64,000 bases of DNA, taken from the NCBI RefSeq assembly GCF_000247815.1, contig NC_021677.1, positions 58,596,911 through 58,660,910 of the forward strand. Reading direction: 5' to 3'. Positions 1 to 33,380 of the stretch are shown here, piece after piece. Position numbers and translations under genes: made by a program. Within the stretch, counting starts at the first letter, position 1, and each line of letters starts with the position of its first letter. Below the pieces are notes generated by a model. That model ran no database searches. It was not told where the DNA came from and saw only the letters and a list, made by a program, of their open reading frames with translations. Origin of the DNA: Ficedula albicollis. Its lineage: Eukaryota; Chordata; Aves; Passeriformes; Muscicapidae.

Positions 1-923
1 CTCAGCAGAACAGACAGAAAATTATTTTGGTTACTTTATGGTAAACGAAAAAATGTTTCTGGGTGAGGGAGGGAACAGAGAGGAAAACAGCAGTGAGGAA
101 ATGAAGGAGAAAAAGTAATTTTGTACACTGCTTCATTTTGAAATACCAATTCTTATACTTAAAAAGACCTCAAAAAACTGCTTAGTGGACTGGTTATTGG
201 AAAATGTGTCTGTTATCTCCCCAAAGTACTGTTGTAAAAATACACTTATTTTCCAAAGGCAGAATAAATGTTTTGATAGTGCCTTTAAAATCAATCTGAT
301 CTGTAAATTTAATCCTATATGATAAAAGCATTAAAAATATGAAATACAGATTATAAATCCTTGACTCTGCTGAAAAAGCTTTGGCATGCAGATGTTTCTC
401 CTCCCTCCCCCATATTTTAACTAAAAGCAGACATTTATAAATCGCTTTAATTTCACTCCTGAATTCAACAAAACAAGATATTCATATGTTCTAAATTAGG
501 ATCTTACTCTCAGTTCATATCAATTATACAACACACAAGCAAGACAACTTAATTGCATCAATCACATCCTCTGACAGGGTCATTAAATGTTAACAGAGGG
601 CTCACAAATTACAACTTTTTAACACAATCCTCATTTGAAACTATGTTCATGTCATCAAAACTATGTGGAATTCTTGTTATGCAGACAGAAACATCTCCAC
701 TCAATATTAATAAGTGTTCATATTGTATGGTTTTTTTTTTTTTAAAGACACGAGGATGTGTTAGACTGGCTCTGAGCCTTTCAAACGCACGCACACCTGC
801 TAACCTCGATCTATAAAAATAATTTAATGCACAGAATGTTCTTTAAATGGCTTTCCCAAATGTACAGCTCTGGAGGGTTTATGCATATAAAATACTTTCA
901 CAGATAGTTTCACTGACACTTTT

Positions 924-1041
924 GATACATCCTAACTACAGTTGAGATAAATTCTGCACCAAGTGTAAGTGTATCAGATGCTGATACATCCTAACTACAG
1001 TTGAGATAAATTCTGCACCAAGTGTAAGTGTATAATGACCT
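924..1041. repeat. 59-bp direct tandem duplication
   Basis: GATACATCCTAACTACAGTT... at 924 recurs at 983, ending in AAGTGTAAGTGTAT both times. Confidence 0.9.
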
Positions 1042-2158
1042 AACAAAAACAGAACAGCTGTGCAATCCCATATGGAAACAAGTGGTCCAGGTAAAGAAGT
1101 AGAATCAAACTATTCAATATTTATGCCCTTTGCATAAATAAGTTGCTTCTTAGGCTTGGTATTTGACTACCTATTTTTGTTGAACAACTTCCTACAATTT
1201 AAAATGTCTGCTAGCAAAAATGTACACTTAACATCTGCAAAAAAATACACAGAAACAAAAGGTTATGATAATAGCAAAAGAAATTAAATATAGATGTGGG
1301 CACGCATATGTGCATGTTCCTGGAATACTGCTTGAGCACTGCAGTTGAACAATTTGCTTGGACAAACACTAGAGAAGGGAAACTGTGTTAAATAAACATT
1401 GATGGATGCAAGAACTCCAATTTGCAGAAACTGGATGAGACCAGGCTGCCAATCACCTAAACACTGGAGCTGTGGTTAGGATTACTATGGACAATCTCAG
1501 CTCTTTCTAAATGCAAAGCTGAACTTCATTCCCATCTCCAACTGTAATTTCAGCTAAGGAAAAAGAGTGGGTGTTGGCAGAGCTGACAGATCACTGAGGA
1601 TTACAACAGCTCAGGTGATTTGTAATAAACAGTTCAACACTGTAACCTGAGTGCTCACATGAAGGAGATCTGAGGTAGACCTGGAGAGACAAAGCTGTTG
1701 GGAGCATTATCCCACAGGCACCTTGATGAAGAAGTTTTCACAGTGCCTTTTTCAGACAGAAAACCCTCTGAGCAGCACAGGGTATTTCCAGGTTCTACCT
1801 ACAAGGAGTTTTCTTAAGCTGCTTCTTTCAAAGTATACCTTTGCTGAAAGAAAAGTCACTTCGCATAAACAGAGCTGACATAAAATTAAAACCAGTAACA
1901 AGAGATGTTAGATGCTAAATTTGGGGCTGGACAGATTGGAATACATGCAGCAGATACAGCAGCAGCTCAACACCACAGTGTATGGAGAGTGAGGCTGAAG
2001 TATGAGCTTGAAGGAGAAGGGTATAGCACCCAAATGAAAAGCTGATGACTACCACAGCTGGAATAGATACATTAGCAGACTAAAAATAACATATATACAT
2101 AAAATGTAATTGTTTAGAATTGTTTAGAAAAAAGAGAAAAGTGACAAAAAAAACTTAC

Positions 2159-2239
2159 TAAGACAGTGAGGGCCAGGAGGGCAGAAAGACAGAAAGCAGT
2201 ATTATAGCCACAATTAATTTTTCAAACTCATCATAAAAT
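2159..2239 (-). CDS. Candidate SLC38A6 exon 7 (weak)
   Basis: 81 nt between a good acceptor (pyrimidine-rich, ending CCTCTAG) and donor GTAAGTTT. The open phase matches exon 6: one base completes GGN, then the frame reads FYDEFEKLIVAIILLSVFLP and SWPSLS, ending with two bases. It contains a membrane-like segment of the right length, but the PKIG-type residues expected near this exon end are absent. It may be a chance exon-like sequence. Confidence 0.22.
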
Positions 2240-3117
2240 CTAGAGGTTGTAAGTGATAAAATAGAAAATCAATTAAAGTACCTTTTTACAAACTGATTTC
2301 CCACTTAAAATTCACCCACAACACCCAGGAATAATACAAGCATCGCTCAGCCTTGAGACAATTTCACCACATTTCAATCCAGAGCAAGTTTTGAGCTCAA
2401 AACATCTGAAAATAGCAGTTTGGAAAAACAGCAGTAATACACTCCAAGATACACTGTCACGAAGGACAGCAGCACTGGAACAACTCAAACAAGATTTCAG
2501 GACTGAAGCAGCAGTGTTTGCCTTACATTTCTCGGGACATTTTTGACGGAAAAGCGAGGGACACACTCCTTACAAACAGCTTTACAAACATTTACAAACA
2601 GCTTTACAGCTCAACTGCGAAAAATAACTTCTTTACTGGGAGCCATGTTTAGGAATTATAAATCAAGTCTGGAAACCTGGCATTTTTCCCAAGACAAGTC
2701 CAACTACTAGAGCAAGACAACAAAGTATTTCAATATAAATGCCTGCCATTTTTTGTACTGCGATTTTGAATTATGTGAAGTGATAACATAACAGCAGTGG
2801 AAATGTTTCCTCTCCTCTCCCTCCTAGTACCTTCCTGCTTCCCCTTTTAAAATATTGCAGAAAGGAGATTCCTGTAGATGGAGTTTTGCCATTGACTTTA
2901 AGGTCGTAGGACGGGAAATGAGGAAAGAATCACGCTACGTGTGTGTGTGCTGCAAAAGACTTGCACTTGCCAAATATATTTCATATTCCAACGACTTATG
3001 TAAATGACTATTTATTTTCACATGTGAGATCAGAGGAGTGTCAGTACCCATCTCTTTCAGCACTGCTGAACCCCTTTTTTCTCCAAGACAAACACAGAAT
3101 GCACGATTTGTCCTTAC

Positions 3118-25578
<22,461 letters not shown>

Positions 25579-25598
<20 letters not shown>

Positions 25599-28500
25599 GA
25601 CTTTGTGGAGATTGGGATACTGTGCCAGACTACTGAAAACTAATCATTTTAGGACAGCTGCATCAAATACATCATTTCCAGCAGTTTGGATGCTATTAGC
25701 ACAACATTCTGGCAGAATACCTGGGCTCTTTGTAGTAGTTAAAAAAAATACTTTCTTCACAATGCCCGAAACCGTGGAGGATAAAACTAATCCAGAACTG
25801 TATTTGCCACATCCTGGAGTGCGTGGGATGACACTGCTCGACAGAGAGGCTTTCAAAAGGACAGTGGTCGTTCCAGCTCTTAAAGTCAAGAAGGAAATTG
25901 TGCACAATGTGCTGAAGTCCCTAAAACAATCAGTACTGCAGCGTCCCGGCCTCAAGCGGGTGGTGGAGGACCCAGAGGATGAGGACAGCAGATTTGTTAT
26001 CCTGGATCCTCATAAAGTACCTGAATTCTCATTGGGAGAGTCAGAGCAGCAGGTCCTGAAGCAGCTCAGTGTCCATCCTGAGGTGTCCAAGTACCACCTG
26101 GAGCTGACCTATGAGAATTTCAAGTCGGAGGAGATCCTGCGAGCCGTCCTTCCCGAAGGACAGGAGGTCACCTCTGGATTCAGCCGTGTTGGCCACATTG
26201 CTCATTTGAATCTCAGGGATCACCAGCTGCCCTACAGACACTTGATTGGTAGGTGAAACAGCTCCTCTCAGGAAGGTGTTTGTGTCATTTGGGTATTGTT
26301 TAAAAGTTACTGTACTGAGGGGCTCAGTTCTCTGCTCTCACAGTGAGGTGCTGTCACTGCACTGAGCCCTGGGCCAGGGTGAAGTCTGCCTTGGAAAGGT
26401 CACAGCTGCAGCCCTGAGTCATGAGAGGGAGGTTGTTCCAACTCACACTTACTTTTGTTAATTTAGCTGTAAACAGCAGGTTTGCTGTGGCTGTTGTTGA
26501 ACATTAAAAGGTCCCTTAACCGTAATTATCTCTCACCCTCTCTTTCAGGCCAGGTTATAATGGACAAAAATCCAGGAATCACCTGTGTAGTGAATAAAAC
26601 CAATATTATCGACAGCACATACAGGAATTTTGAGATGGAAGTGCTTGCTGGAGAGGACAACCTGGTGACCAAGGTACAGCCCTTTTCCCCCTGGTATTTT
26701 AAATTTAATGTGCTAAAACCCAAAGGCATCTTCTGGAGAGATGTGTTGCAAGGATGCTGCTGAGGCCATTCCTTTGCACAGTGCCCTTCCTGACACCTGT
26801 CTGAGCCTGAGGGTTGGCTTTCCTTCTGCATTCCTTTGTCCTGCTCTGTCAAGGGCAAACTCAACCATAGGGAACAGGAAGGCATGTATTCTTCCAAGTT
26901 CACAGCCTAGATTTAATGATGTGCATTTGATCTAAGAAAATCCAGTTTCCTAATTTCACCAAGCCTTGTACAGTGGCTGGTACAGAATTTTCAATCCCTC
27001 CAACTTTGCAACTTAGGCAACATGTGCCTTTGCCTTTTTCCTGTCAGCAGCAAGACAAACCTCCTGTCTCCTCTGCTCTGACATTTATCAGGTGTAATCA
27101 CTGTGTAACTGCCAAGTGTTCTTCACATAGGGTCTCTTGTCTGTAGCTGGAAACTTGGCCACTGCTTCCACAAAAATATTTTCTCTTATCTCTTAGCAGC
27201 TTTATACTTTCAAAGGAGAAAACATGAGATTACCAAAAAACAAGGTCGGATAGCTTGGTGGAACATCCTCTTCATGCAGAGAGAAGGCTGTTGGATTGTC
27301 AAGGCAGCAGTGACAATTGAATTTTATGCAGAGGGTGTCACCACGCACCTGGCACGCCATGGAGGTGCATCAAGCAGTGCAGAGACACTTCAGGGTGTTT
27401 CTTGCTGGCAAAGCAAGCAATGTGGTGATCTGGATCCCAAATTACTGTACTTTGGAATCAGACAATTCCACATGCTGGTTCAAAGAGAGTATTAACTTGC
27501 ATCCCGTTCTCATCTGAGTAAATACTGTTCCTTTTTGAGGTCTGTTCTTAAGATAGTGGTCATCCCAAAGCTCGGGCTTGGATCAGTTTCCAGACTCTGT
27601 CACCTTGGGAGATGAAATACAGTATTTTTCAAGCTGCAGAACTGGCTCCCAGTGGCTTTGAATTTGGCTGACGGTTCCTGTTCTTGGGCCTATCATTCTC
27701 AGACACTTATTTACTGTGTGCACTCCACAAAGGAGGGCTTGAGGCATCCTTCCAAGGTCTGCTTTCAATAAAGGAGTTGTCAGCCAGCCACAAAGCTCTT
27801 GAAAACCCTCAGGTTTTTTTAGGGTCATTTTAAGTTGCTGCTTTATTTCGACCTGGTGATTGAGACCTGAGCCACAAAGCTCTTGAAAACCCTCAGGTTT
27901 TTTTAGGGTCATTTTAAGTTGCTGCTTTATTTCCACCTGGTGATTGAGACCTGCATAAAGCCAGCCATGGGGATTGACACTGGGCACATGGCTGTTTCTC
28001 ATGAGTTGGAGTTGCTGCTTTATTTCGACCTGGTGATTGAGACCTGCATAAAGCCAGCCATGGGGATTGACACTGGGGACATGGCTGTTTCTGATGAGTT
28101 GACTGTTGATTTAAGATCTGTTTATTTGATTGCTTAGTTGATCTGTTTAAGATTCATGTGTGCTACCAGTGGGACAATGCCGATGTGCACTTTATCTTTT
28201 GATAAGGCACTTTGGTTTTTAATTTTCTTCATTAGTGATAATGCTTAAATCCTCCTGGCATTTGAACACAGAGGCTTAAGCAAATGTTTTGGACTTGCAG
28301 GTCAAAGAAAATAACATTTCCTATGAACTGGACTTTTCCAAAGTGTACTGGAACCCGCGCCTGTCCACGGAGCACGGCCGCATCGTGGAGCTGCTCAAGG
28401 CTGGTGATGTTCTCTTCGACGTCTTCGCTGGGGTCGGGCCTTTTGCCATCCCAGCAGCCAAGAGGAAGTGCAGAGTGTTTGCCAACGACCTCAACCCCGA

Positions 28501-30058
28501 GTCCTACAGCTGGCTGCTGCACAACTGCAAGCTCAACAAGGTGGACACCAGGGTCAAGGCGTTCAACATGGACGGCAGGGCCTTCCTGCAGGGGCCGGTG
28601 AGGGAGGAGCTCAGCAGAGAGCTCCTGCTCCTGAAGGAGGAGCAGAAAACCAATTTCCACATAGTGATGAATTTGCCAGCTCTGGCTGTGGAGTTCCTGG
28701 ATGTTTTCAGGCATCTCTTGGTTGGGGAGCCCTGCAGCCCTGCTGCCCTTCCCACTGTGCACTGCTACGGGTTCTCCAAACACAGCAACCCAGCCAGGGA
28801 CATTCAGGAGCGAGCAGAAGCTGTGCTGGGAACCTCCTTGGCTGGGCGCTGCTCCACTTTCCAGGTCAGGAACGTGGCACCCAACAAGGAGATGCTGTGC
28901 CTCAGTTTCCAGATCCCAGCAGATGTGCTCTACAAGAGGCCCTGCCCTGATGAAGGTAAGGAGCAAACCTCCCATGTGGGATTTGAGGCTGCACCTTGTG
29001 CTGCCTCGGGCTGGTCCCACCTGCTCAGCCCAGGGCCACTGCAGGCGTGTGACAGGGGTGTGGGTGTGGCACTGAGCCCAAGGCGGCCTGCAGGACCCAG
29101 CACCTGCACGTGTGCAGCAGCTGCAGGGCTTCCTTGCTTTGGTAACAGCAGCCTGCTCCTCTGATCCCAGCATGAGCCTCCCCAGAAAAATGGTGGACTG
29201 GACAGGATCAGCCCACAGGCCATAAACCAGAGCTTTATGCCTCAGGTTGTGCACTGGGGGAGGATGGGGACTCAGTGATCCTTGTGGGCCTTTCCAGTGC
29301 AGGATATTCAGTGGCTCTGTGATCTAATGCCAAGCACTAGTCTCTGTTAGCTCAGCCCTTCAGAACTGGAGCTGTGTTTAGGCCCAGATCAGTGCACAAC
29401 CAAGGGACTGCTCCCAGCTCTGACCTTCTCCTTGTGCTCACACAGACTCAGTAGGTCTGGAGTCACCACAGCAGCAGAATCGGCTTCTGTACCTGATTCA
29501 ATTTGAGATACTGATACCCTTAGAGATCTTCAGTGCTGAATTTGGTTGTTTTCTGGGGGTTTTTTGTTGTTTATAATTATTCCTTTGTTCTTAAAGTACT
29601 TCTAGAAACTGGTTGGTTTCAATGATCTTGGGCTTTGCCCTACATGTCAAAGGGAGCAGAGGGAGGCTCTCAGTCTGCAGTTACATGAACTGGAGGAAAG
29701 GAGGTTTTTATAAAGCATTAATGCCATGACACTTAATTTTATGCTGTTATTGGGTAGCATTGAAATGTAGGTCAAAATGTAGCTCCACACAGGTTTTTTT
29801 GAAAGTCTTTTTTGGCATTCAGTAAAGACTCCCCATTATTGCTCTAAGAGTTTTCATTTTTGACTGTTAATTCTGATTTTAAGTCTCATCTCTTCCTGTT
29901 AAATCCTTTAACAGAGTTCCCTCTTCCAGAGCTTGTGGTTAGGTCAGTCTGTTTACTGTGCATTAAATAACTTACTTTTTCTAACCTTTCCAGCAAAACC
30001 AGCCTCGAAACGTCTGTGTACCAGCCAAGATTCTTCAGAAGAGAAGATACTGAGTTGA
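25579..30058 (+). CDS. TRMT5: TRMT5, tRNA (guanine(37)-N1)-methyltransferase
   Basis: SAM-dependent enzyme that methylates N1 of G37 next to the anticodon, in mitochondria and cytosol/nucleus, preventing +1 frameshifting. Exons: 25579 (or 25599)-26248, 26549-26673, 28301-28955, 29994-30058. The joined frame is open, about 504 residues, close to the usual vertebrate length of about 510. Numbering from the ATG at 25579, the tRNA-binding part with [20 protein letters not shown] is about 191-210, [10 protein letters not shown] about 281-290, SAM motif [10 protein letters not shown] about 305-313, motif II NDLNPES about 327-333, the catalytic-loop NLPA about 389-392, and the C-terminal [12 protein letters not shown] near 465. 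The basic N-terminus fits a mitochondrial presequence. An internal Met (25762, MPET) aligns with a conserved Met that could start a shorter form. Convergent with MNAT1. Confidence 0.96.
25599..26248 (+). CDS. TRMT5: TRMT5 first recognised coding exon
   Basis: The 3' border is donor GTAGGT after ...RHLI+G. At the 5' side, an acceptor TCCTCTTCTAG ends at 25598, directly before [11 protein letters not shown], where similarity to vertebrate TRMT5 begins. The alternative is translation from the ATG at 25579, whose extra residues MNNSSSR would then lie in this exon. From 25599 the exon starts with one base of a codon, so an upstream exon ending in AT would recreate an ATG. Confidence 0.88.
26249..26548. 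other. TRMT5 intron (300 bp)
   Basis: Short intron with GTAGGT..CAG borders. No other element seen. Confidence 0.9.
26549..26673 (+). CDS. TRMT5: TRMT5 coding exon (middle)
   Basis: 125 nt, acceptor CTCTCTTTCAG, donor GTACAG. Reads [20 protein letters not shown] then [21 protein letters not shown], matching the family segment NPGIT-VNK. Ends in phase 0. Confidence 0.95.
26674..28300. other. TRMT5 intron with local tandem copies
   Basis: 1.6-kb intron. The 3' part (27787-28080) carries overlapping direct repeats. No exon seen. Confidence 0.85.
27787..28080. repeat. Overlapping direct repeats in TRMT5 intron
   Basis: GCCACAAAGCTCTTGAAAAC occurs at 27787 and 27871 (84-bp offset). TTGCTGCTTTATTTCGACCT-type segments recur three times near 27835, 27919 and 28010, the last with a repeated CATAAAGCCAGCCATGGGGA block. 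Confidence 0.9.
28301..28955 (+). CDS. TRMT5: TRMT5 catalytic exon
   Basis: 655 nt, acceptor TTTTGGACTTGCAG, donor GTAAGG. Encodes the Rossmann-fold methyltransferase core with [23 protein letters not shown] and [13 protein letters not shown]-rich relative to neighbouring introns, which explains the long antisense open frame. Confidence 0.96.
28956..29993. other. TRMT5 last intron
   Basis: 1.0-kb intron between the catalytic exon and the short last exon. No recognised element. Confidence 0.85.
29994..30058 (+). CDS. TRMT5: TRMT5 last coding exon
   Basis: Acceptor ACCTTTCCAG. With one carried base it reads [20 protein letters not shown] and then S plus the stop TGA at 30056-30058. The basic KR and acidic tail resemble the poorly conserved C-terminus of other TRMT5 proteins. 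Confidence 0.9.
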
Positions 30059-30231
30059 AGAGCAGAGCTGTGGTGACTACCTTAGTTTGTGTAAAGGATT
30101 TTTGGGGTGTCTCTGTTTTACCCCTTGGAGCAGACCTGTGTTCCCATCGAGTTTCCTTTGGGAGCCTTGCTTCCTGCAGTCAACTTTTCTTCTCATTGTG
30201 GGATTGATTGAAATTGTTGTTATTACAAAAA

Positions 30232-30237
30232 ATTAAA
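30232..30237 (+). terminator. TRMT5 polyadenylation signal (ATTAAA)
   Basis: ATTAAA 174 nt after the TRMT5 stop, followed by a T-rich stretch (TTTATTGTTTTATAACC). Assigned by position and motif only. Confidence 0.55.
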
Positions 30238-30239
30238 AC

Positions 30240-32869
30240 TTTATTGTTTTATAACCAATGTATTTTGGTACTTCCTGCTCTCTGTTGTTTCATGCCCTGG
30301 GCTAACTCAGTGGCAGGGCCCAGGGTAGTTTTGTGCTCTAGCATTTTGATAATGTGCAGGTTGTAGGGAGAACAGATTTTTATGTCTTGTCGGGTCTAGC
30401 AAGGGTACTTATATAACCTCTGCCCTGGATTCTCCCTGATAGATGTTTTGGTTTCAGAATATTGGATTATGGTTAGCAGATGCACAAACAGCTCTTGGGT
30501 AAGCAAGGTAACCTTTCAAAAGCTTAACCTGAGTTACCAAAAGGGCCAAAGAGCCAAATATCCTGAGGTTTTGAGTAAAAAATGCTTTTTAACACCAAGA
30601 TTTAGTTAGGGATTAGTTGACTCCTAACTTTGTGTTTGCCCACGGTTAGAGCCAGAAAGACTTTAATGTCTTTTGCACATTTGCAGAGGAAGTTCATGCT
30701 TGCATTGCAGTTCCAGGCTGAAACCAGCACCTGAAAAACAGTTCTGTCCTCCTGAAACCATGTCCTCCCGTGGCTTTTGTGCCTCTGCCCTCTCCCAGCT
30801 CTCCCCACCTCTGCCTGCTCCCCTGCTGCAGTCCCTGGATGATCTTTCTGGCTGGCTGCTCATATTCTGCAGGGATTTGAGAAGCCTCTGCCTTTGATTT
30901 CCTTTTCTTACCCATCCAAACTATTGTTGGGCAATGTCAACCACAAATAGTTTATTTGGCCAGAGAACTCGGCTCGCCCTCTCAGTTTCAGATATTTTCC
31001 CTCAGCCCAAGCTCTGAGCTCACACCCAGCAACCAGATGTCTGTCACCCTTCTGGCCCTGCTGCTGTGGCTCCAGCCCCGAGCCTGCAGCCTGCTGCATT
31101 TTTGGTTCTCACCCAAACACCACCAAGGGCCATGGATTTGTTTTGCTCGTGGCTCCGCGTGACGGCCTTTCCTTCCCTTGGCTGCACAGCCAGTGTTCGG
31201 AGCGAGCCCTCGCAGCCTGGTTCCTGCAGGATCAGGTTTATCAACCCCCAGGGAGCCATCCTGACTCCCCTGGGTGTCCTGATTCCTCCCTGGCCTGCAC
31301 TGAGCCCCAGCACTCCTGCTCAGGCCTAGAACATCCCTGCAGCTCCAGCCTGGGAGTGCTGTGCTGCCAGGCACTGCTGTGCTGGGATCCTGCTCCGCTG
31401 CCTGTCCCGTTTGCTGACACCTCTGCTGCTCTCCAGCTGACATCTCTGCCTTTCCACAAACACCTGAAGGCAGCTCCTCTCTGGAGGGCCCCACAAACAC
31501 TGCTGGAGCAGTAAGGCCCTCCACCACCCTGGAATGGTGCAGCCACCCTGGGGTCACTGCCTGTCACAGACCCTGTGACTTCACATTGCTTCACAGCTCC
31601 ATTTAGGGCTTGGCACCACTGCACCAACAGAAACCAGGCTTTGATCACCATTTCTGGGCCAGACCTGTAAAATACATAACTCTGATTTTCACTAAAGCAT
31701 CCCAGGGCAGGGAGGATTTGAACTGGTAAAGGTTTTTTCTCTTAAGGACTGAATGGCAGTGCTATTCCAGCAGCATAACTTCAGTTTAGATCCAGTCTAG
31801 CAGATACATCACTATATTCATAACCAGGGGTTTTCCAGCTTTCTGTGCAGTTGCCAATTCTGTGTGCAATAAATGACAAATAATAGCCAAGCTAGACACA
31901 AGTTAATGAGAGTATTGAAATTATAAATATTAATATACATATGCACTTGTGCTTTCATTAGGGCATGACCTGGGGCTTTACAAAGTGAATACAAAGAGAT
32001 CATCGGTGAGGTGCATCTTTGCCAGTCTAGGTGAGCCTGGGAGAGAGGAGAAGAGGGAAGGATCTGATCTCTTCCTCACCTCTGCCTTCCATAACATTCC
32101 TTGTCAGCAGCTGTTCTGGGCACAACCAAGGGGATTTCAAAGGGCAATGGAAATTTTGCCATCTCCCCCCGTTTCCTTTAATAAGAAAACACCAAGTCTG
32201 GAATAGATCTCATTCTTCTCTTTATTACAGCATACAAAAAATACATCCATCTAGTGCACTCCTCAGAGCAGGATTCAACAGCTGTGAGCAGGGGGCCTCT
32301 AAAACATGGCCCAGGGTGGCTGTCCTGAGCAGCTTCCCATCTCCTGCAGTTGGTCAACGTTCCAGTACAAGGAGCAGGCAAGGAATACAAAAAGGATCAC
32401 ATCAGGTGGCAGGGATCATCCCTGAGGCCAAAGGAAGCTCCTGAATTTATGACAGAAAAGTTGCAAATGGAGATAAACAGGAAAAAAGCAAACATAGAAA
32501 AGCAAAACAAACAAAAAGGAACCCCACAATTTTGACTTCTTCAATGACTTGACCTTGTATCGAGGTTTCTTAGATTGCTTCTGGAGCACCTCAGCTGAAA
32601 GACATTGAGCTAAAGATTTGTTTTACAAGCAAAGGTAAGAACCAAGTGACACATGGAGGAAGGATCCCACACAAGAGTTGTGTCAGCATAATTCTAGAGT
32701 TTCTCATCTCATCCAGCTGGCAGGAGGAAAAACCCACTTGTCTAAACTGGGGAAACTAGTTTTATGGGAAGAAAATGTAGGCTTGAATATTGACACTAAA
32801 TGTTATAATCAAAATGGCATTTAAATACTTGTGCAAATAAAACCCTGCAATAAGAGTAAAACCACAAAC
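30240..32869. other. Convergent intergenic region TRMT5 / MNAT1
   Basis: About 2.6 kb between the two 3' ends. A GC-richer segment at about 30960-31560 has overlapping open frames on both strands but none is recognised. No gene supported. Confidence 0.65.
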
Positions 32870-32891
32870 TTTATTAAAGTCTGGCTTTATT
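32870..32891 (-). terminator. MNAT1 polyadenylation signals (AATAAA)
   Basis: On the minus strand AATAAA occurs at 32870-32875 and 32886-32891, about 350 nt after the MNAT1 stop. Either could end the transcript. Assigned by motif and position. Confidence 0.5.
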
Positions 32892-33236
32892 TAAAAAAAA
32901 AATTACAAGTGTATTTCTTTAAGCCTCAAACGTACACAGCTGAGTTATTCACATCTTCCATTAGATGTGGCTTATTGCTTCAGCCTCCCTCAGCAAAGTG
33001 CCACATGACTAACGAGTTTCCGCCTCCACAAGAATGTATCGACCATTTCACAAAGCTCTGGTGCAGACAGGGTTTGTTTTTTCCCTTTAACACTTGAAGG
33101 CAGCTGGTTTTGCACCAGAGGGGTGCAGAGAGCAGTGAGTGCAGCCCGGATGGCAGCGATCCCGCCCCACCTCTGCTGGCTGGGCTGGCTCCTCGCCCTG
33201 CTGGGTGTCCCTTGGTCACAGGCTGGGGCTCCCTGG

Positions 33237-33380
<144 letters not shown>

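Larger units (their letters stand above)
1..3117. other. SLC38A6 intron downstream of exon 6
   Basis: AT-rich non-coding sequence. It contains a 59-bp tandem repeat near 924-1041 and the weak exon candidate at 2159-2239. No other convincing exon was seen on either strand. Confidence 0.7.

Noticed and set aside
2877..2912. TTTTGCCATTGACTTTAAGG, resembling an old amniote repeat motif
   Set aside because: Too short and degenerate to assign to a repeat family without a library search.
28232..29254. 340-codon minus-strand frame opposite TRMT5
   Set aside because: It is the antisense shadow of the GC-rich catalytic exon, and the plus strand carries the conserved methyltransferase motifs.
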